Assembly: GCA_965539935.1 (NCBI GenBank)
Contig: CBETVX010000055.1
Span: 1-17,380, forward strand
DNA: 17,380 bases
Direction: 5' to 3'
Source: CBETVX01 sp965539935
GTDB lineage: Bacteria > Bacillota > Clostridia > Peptostreptococcales > Caminicellaceae
The translations under genes were made by a program, and so were the position numbers. The notes beneath the pieces are model-generated. The model ran no database searches. It was not told the DNA's origin and saw only the letters and a program-made list of their open reading frames with translations. Below, piece by piece: positions 13,478-17,380 of this stretch. Every line of letters starts with the position of its first letter. Position 1 is the first letter of the stretch.

Positions 13478-16400
13478 ATGAAAAAAAATAAAATAAGGAA
13501 GAATTTTAATATCTTTTTAGTATTTATTATGTTTATAAACCTAATAAATCTAAACATAAGTTATGCTGATACGAATATTGATGTAAAAGCTCCTGTTAAT
13601 ATGGTAAGGAATATAAATAAGAATCAAGTATTACTAAATGAAGAGTTTACGGTAAATTACAAATTCCAGCCACAACCAATACCAATAGGAGATATTGTTC
13701 CTGAGGCATATTTAAAAGATAAAGAAATTGTTATAGTAATGGATACATCGGGTAGTATGGATTGGGATTTGCAAGGGAATGATCCTTGGTGGAATGAAGA
13801 TTCAAGAATGGATATTGCTAAAAGTGCAGCAAATTTATTTATTGACAAATTGAAAAATGATGAGAGAGTAGAGGTTTCTTTAGTTAGTTATAGTGATATA
13901 GCAGAGGTAGAAAATTTTAATGGCAATAAATTCTTGAAAATTTTTGAAGGTAATAATTCTAATACTATAAAAAATAGAATCAATAATTTAACTCCCTATG
14001 GTTCAACTAATATTGGTGATGGATTAAGAAGGGCGTATTACACTTTAATTAATGAAGGTGAGTCTAATGCTAGAAAGTTTATAGTGTTTTTAACAGATGG
14101 TTCACCTACGGCATTTTCCTTTGATGATATTAAAACTACTTCCCCATCTTGGTGGAGTAATGGGATTGGAATCAAAGTTGTTAATGAGCGAGAATATGAT
14201 GTAAAAAAAATCATAAATGCTACTTATAAAACAGATAGTGGCAAGGCAAATAAGTATTTTTATAATTGGAATAGTGATGATTATAATGATTATTCATTGA
14301 ATTATGCAAAAACTATTGCAGAAATGATAAAAAGTAACAATGACATAGAAAGTTTCTTTATTGCTTTTAGTCAAGGGAGTAACACAAATAAATTAAAGGA
14401 AATTTCTGAAGAGGCCAATGGTTATTATAAAGAAGCCATGACTGATGAAGCTATAAATGAAGTTTATGAAAAACTATCGGAGCAAATAGCCAGTGATTTA
14501 CCTATTCATGCAATATATTTTCAAGAAACCTTTCCAGATGGATTAGAAATTACTGATGTACCCAATGGTATGGAAGTTAATGGTCAGACTATTACTGGGG
14601 ATATTGGTAGTATTATGTATAATTTAAATGAAGAAACTAATCAATTTGAAGCGGAGCCCTTTGAATTTTCAATAAAACTTAAAGCTAAACAAACTGGAGA
14701 TTATACCTTAGGTAAAAATAATAGTTCTCTTATATCATATACTGATATTGATGGAACTGCTGATACAAAAAAATACTTTCCAGAATCCAATATATCAGTA
14801 TATGAACAAAATCCTCCCCAAATTCAAGCAAGTATAAAAAATATTGCAGCAAACAGCAATGAATATACTTTAACTATAACTGTTGATGAGTCGTCAAACA
14901 TAAAAGTATACAATATAAGGGATAAGGAACTATGGGCGGGATATAAAAATAAAGGTACTTTTAGCATAACTTTAAACAAAGCAGATTTAGTTGGAAATTA
15001 TATTAAGATAAAAGCAGTTGATAAGTTCAATAATAGTGTTATAGAGAATACTCCAGTAATAAATATAATATCTATAGACTTAGATGATGATTTAAATATT
15101 AATGGTAAAATAGATGGTACAATCAATATACAAACTGAACCTAACTCGACTATAACTGAAATAAAATTGAATGATGTAATAATAGCTAACGATAAATTAA
15201 CAGATAATGGACAATACAGCCATATTACTGATTTTAATATAGGGGATAATATCATAGATATTAAAGCAGTAAATGAGTATGGAAATATATCTATACTTTC
15301 AGAAACAGTTTTTGTTGAAAATGTGGAAGCGCCTTTAGCAGAAGTAATTGTCCAAGTTACAGATGCTACAGGATTAATTGAACCTAAATTAGATACAGAG
15401 GGAAGTGACGAAACAGAAGTAATAAGACAAATTGATCCAGTGAAATTAAAGGGTGATGCTATTGCTGGAATTACAATTAATGGAGATAGACTTGAAACTA
15501 AAGAATATCAATTTGTTGAAGTAGATAATGAAAATGAGGTTCCTAGAATGCCAACTGATGGGTGGATTGATCTTGGGGATCCCGATGTAACTATAGTAGA
15601 GAGTAATACCTTTGAAGCGTATCCAGACCTTATTAAAGATAAACAAGGATATCTGAGTGTAAAACATTATGATTATTCAGGGGACCATTCTACAAGGGAA
15701 ATAACCTTTGGAAATCCTACAAATGATGGAGTTGTACATCAAAAAGCAGAGATTGACTCACATAATTATTATAATGATGAAGATGGCACACCGGTGTTTT
15801 TCGGGGATAGTATGATATCTTCTACTGGAGGAGCAAATAAAGCTATGAAGGTTTGGGGCTATTTTGTTCCAAAGGAGACTGGCAGATATAAATTAGGGGC
15901 TTTTTCTGATGATGGAGCCTATGGATATATAATCATTGATGGAGATAAAAAAGAGTTTGTTGAAGATTGGAGAATAGCACCACCTGAAAATAGGTCAAAT
16001 GATGTGGAATTTGATTTAGAAGCAGGAAAAGTATACCCAATATATATGGAATGGTATGAAGGTCAACCTGTAAGAAAGGCTTTTGTACCTATATATAAGA
16101 TCAATAACAGCAATTGGATAAACATACCGAAGGACTGTTTTTATCCAAGCTCAGATAATACTCCAGGATTAGTTAATACTGCTTACTTTGAAAAATCAAC
16201 ATTAGATAATCAAGTTCAATTCCCTAATAAAACGGGCATTTACTATATAGCAATTAATACAACAAATAAAAAGGGTACCTCAGAATCTGAAAGAGAAATA
16301 CTTTATGGACCATTTATATATGATAAAACGTCACCTAAAAATGCTAGTATAATTATTAATAATGGGGATCAGTATACAAGGGATAATGATGTTAAATTAG

Positions 16401-17380
16401 CTTTAGAGGCAACAGATGCAGTAGAGATGATAATAAGTGAAAACAGTGATTTTAGTGGAGCAAATTGGGAAGATTATACTAGCATCAAATCCTTTACATT
16501 AAGTACAGGGGATGGAATAAAGACGGTATATGTAAAATATAGAGATGAAGCTGGAAATGAAACTGGTGTAGTAAATGATAGTATATATTTAGATACAACA
16601 GCCCCAAGTGGATATAGTGCAGAGATAGACCAAGAGGTTATAAATAGATCGAATGAAAAGGAATTAAGTTTTACTTTTGGTGATGCTGAAGTGGGGGCTA
16701 TATATAACTTCATAATAACAAGTGATGGTGGAACAGCAGAAGTAACGGGAAGTGGTAGGATAACAGATTCAAATCAACAAATTAGTGGAATAGATGTAAG
16801 CGGACTAGAGGACGGAGTCTTAACCTTAAAGGTAACCTTAACAGATGAAGCAGGAAATACTGGAGAAGAAGTAACTGACACTGTGAATAAAGATTTACAA
16901 ATAATTATAACTATTGATGAACCTATAATGACAGATAATATCATACAGATTGATGAAAGAGATAAAGTAGAAATTAGTGGTACAGGTGATATAGGAATAA
17001 AAGTTAAGGTTAATATAAAGGATAAAATTGGAAATTACATTGAAACACCAGAAACCACTATAGGGGAAGATGGGAAATATAAATTTAGTGGAATTGATAT
17101 AACAAGTCTTGAAATAGGAGTATTAGACATTACTGCTATAGCTACAGATTTATCAGGCAATCAAGAAACAGTTACTAAAAAAGTTAACATTTTAATTGAT
17201 ATTTCATTATTAAATATATCTAGAACTGATGAAAATGACAATGTTAAGTTAGCGCCATTTAAAGATTTATCAGGTAATTACTCTGGAGAATTAAAAATAG
17301 TTTCAAGATTTAAAATTGACCAGGGGGTAGATGAACTAGTTTTGAATTTTACTGAAAATCCAAATATTAAGTTAGAATAT
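13478..17380 (+). CDS. Large secreted VWA/PA14/Ig-like protein, putative pilus-associated adhesin (3' end outside window)
   Basis: The frame stays open for 1301 codons to the window edge. AAAGGAGG (13464-13471) six bases before ATG fixes the start. The N-terminus is a Sec signal peptide (KKNKIRK, hydrophobic core, probable cleavage after SYA near residue 31), not a prepilin leader. A von Willebrand A domain covers about 83-330 with a complete metal site: DTSGS (89-93), T177 in YGSTNIGDGL, and D207 in LTDGS. A PA14-like domain follows, with GYFVPKETGRYKLGAFSDDGAYGY near 794-817 and IIIDG after it. The C-terminal part has Ig-like repeats, marked by DEAGNETG and DEAGNTGEE and by TAPSGY. Any surface anchor lies beyond the window. 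Its place after the minor pilins suggests a pilus-tip or pilus-dependent adhesin, analogous to PilY1 or VWA-bearing pilins; this is inference. Codon use matches its neighbours. Confidence 0.85.
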   Translation, partial: MKKNKIRKNFNIFLVFIMFINLINLNISYADTNIDVKAPVNMVRNINKNQVLLNEEFTVNYKFQPQPIPIGDIVPEAYLKDKEIVIVMDTSGSMDWDLQGNDPWWNEDSRMDIAKSAANLFIDKLKNDERVEVSLVSYSDIAEVENFNGNKFLKIFEGNNSNTIKNRINNLTPYGSTNIGDGLRRAYYTLINEGESNARKFIVFLTDGSPTAFSFDDIKTTSPSWWSNGIGIKVVNEREYDVKKIINATYKTDSGKANKYFYNWNSDDYNDYSLNYAKTIAEMIKSNNDIESFFIAFSQGSNTNKLKEISEEANGYYKEAMTDEAINEVYEKLSEQIASDLPIHAIYFQETFPDGLEITDVPNGMEVNGQTITGDIGSIMYNLNEETNQFEAEPFEFSIKLKAKQTGDYTLGKNNSSLISYTDIDGTADTKKYFPESNISVYEQNPPQIQASIKNIAANSNEYTLTITVDESSNIKVYNIRDKELWAGYKNKGTFSITLNKADLVGNYIKIKAVDKFNNSVIENTPVINIISIDLDDDLNINGKIDGTINIQTEPNSTITEIKLNDVIIANDKLTDNGQYSHITDFNIGDNIIDIKAVNEYGNISILSETVFVENVEAPLAEVIVQVTDATGLIEPKLDTEGSDETEVIRQIDPVKLKGDAIAGITINGDRLETKEYQFVEVDNENEVPRMPTDGWIDLGDPDVTIVESNTFEAYPDLIKDKQGYLSVKHYDYSGDHSTREITFGNPTNDGVVHQKAEIDSHNYYNDEDGTPVFFGDSMISSTGGANKAMKVWGYFVPKETGRYKLGAFSDDGAYGYIIIDGDKKEFVEDWRIAPPENRSNDVEFDLEAGKVYPIYMEWYEGQPVRKAFVPIYKINNSNWINIPKDCFYPSSDNTPGLVNTAYFEKSTLDNQVQFPNKTGIYYIAINTTNKKGTSESEREILYGPFIYDKTSPKNASIIINNGDQYTRDNDVKLALEATDAVEMIISENSDFSGANWEDYTSIKSFTLSTGDGIKTVYVKYRDEAGNETGVVNDSIYLDTTAPSGYSAEIDQEVINRSNEKELSFTFGDAEVGAIYNFIITSDGGTAEVTGSGRITDSNQQISGIDVSGLEDGVLTLKVTLTDEAGNTGEEVTDTVNKDLQIIITIDEPIMTDNIIQIDERDKVEISGTGDIGIKVKVNIKDKIGNYIETPETTIGEDGKYKFSGIDITSLEIGVLDITAIATDLSGNQETVTKKVNILIDISLLNISRTDENDNVKLAPFKDLSGNYSGELKIVSRFKIDQGVDELVLNFTENPNIKLEY

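Noticed and set aside
1..17380. tRNA or rRNA genes, CRISPR arrays, insertion sequences
   Set aside because: No cloverleaf-like GC-rich segments, no regularly spaced repeats, and no transposase motifs were seen in the window.

Overview
This AT-rich window looks like a chromosomal segment from a spore-forming, Gram-positive (monoderm) Clostridia- or Tissierellia-type bacterium. The signs are strong AGGAGG-type ribosome binding sites, TTA/ATA/AGA-rich codon use, a fragment of a late-sporulation sigma factor, and a complete type IV pilus cluster with no secretin (pilQ) or pilP.

Left end (1 to about 1160). First comes the tail of a PIN-domain protein with its terminator. Next is an ORF matching only the C-terminal half of the mother-cell sigma factor SigK. 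The SigK similarity begins at the NEILM codons, over an AATGA (500-504), which is the crossover pentamer of Bacillus subtilis sigK/skin rearrangement as I remember it. I read this as one junction of a skin-like element interrupting sigK, with the element and the other half of sigK lying to the left, outside the window. A decayed sigK duplicate is the main alternative. A small four-cysteine protein faces it on the minus strand, and a shared hairpin terminator sits between them.

Centre (about 1220 to 13430). A probable sigma-A promoter and a leader of about 200 nt precede a co-directional pilus operon: pilB (extension ATPase with both MshEN c-di-GMP-binding motifs), pilT (retraction ATPase), pilC (platform), pilA (major pilin), pilD (prepilin peptidase), pilM, pilN, pilO (alignment complex; PilO is about twice the usual length), then three minor-pilin genes: PilV/GspI-like, a 709-residue PilX/GspK-like protein lacking the +5 glutamate, and a PilW/GspJ-like one. 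The operon carries unusual RNA-level structure: a 21-bp tandem duplication before pilA, a perfect 13-bp inverted repeat inside pilD, a perfect 26-bp palindrome over the stop of the GspK-like gene, and a probable terminator after the last minor pilin.

Right end (13478 to the edge). A very large Sec-secreted protein with a von Willebrand A domain (complete MIDAS), a PA14-like domain and Ig-like repeats runs off the window. From its position next to the minor pilins it is a candidate pilus-associated tip adhesin.

Together the cluster encodes a complete extend/retract pilus whose extension motor probably senses c-di-GMP, topped by a putative tip complex of three minor pilins and a large VWA adhesin.
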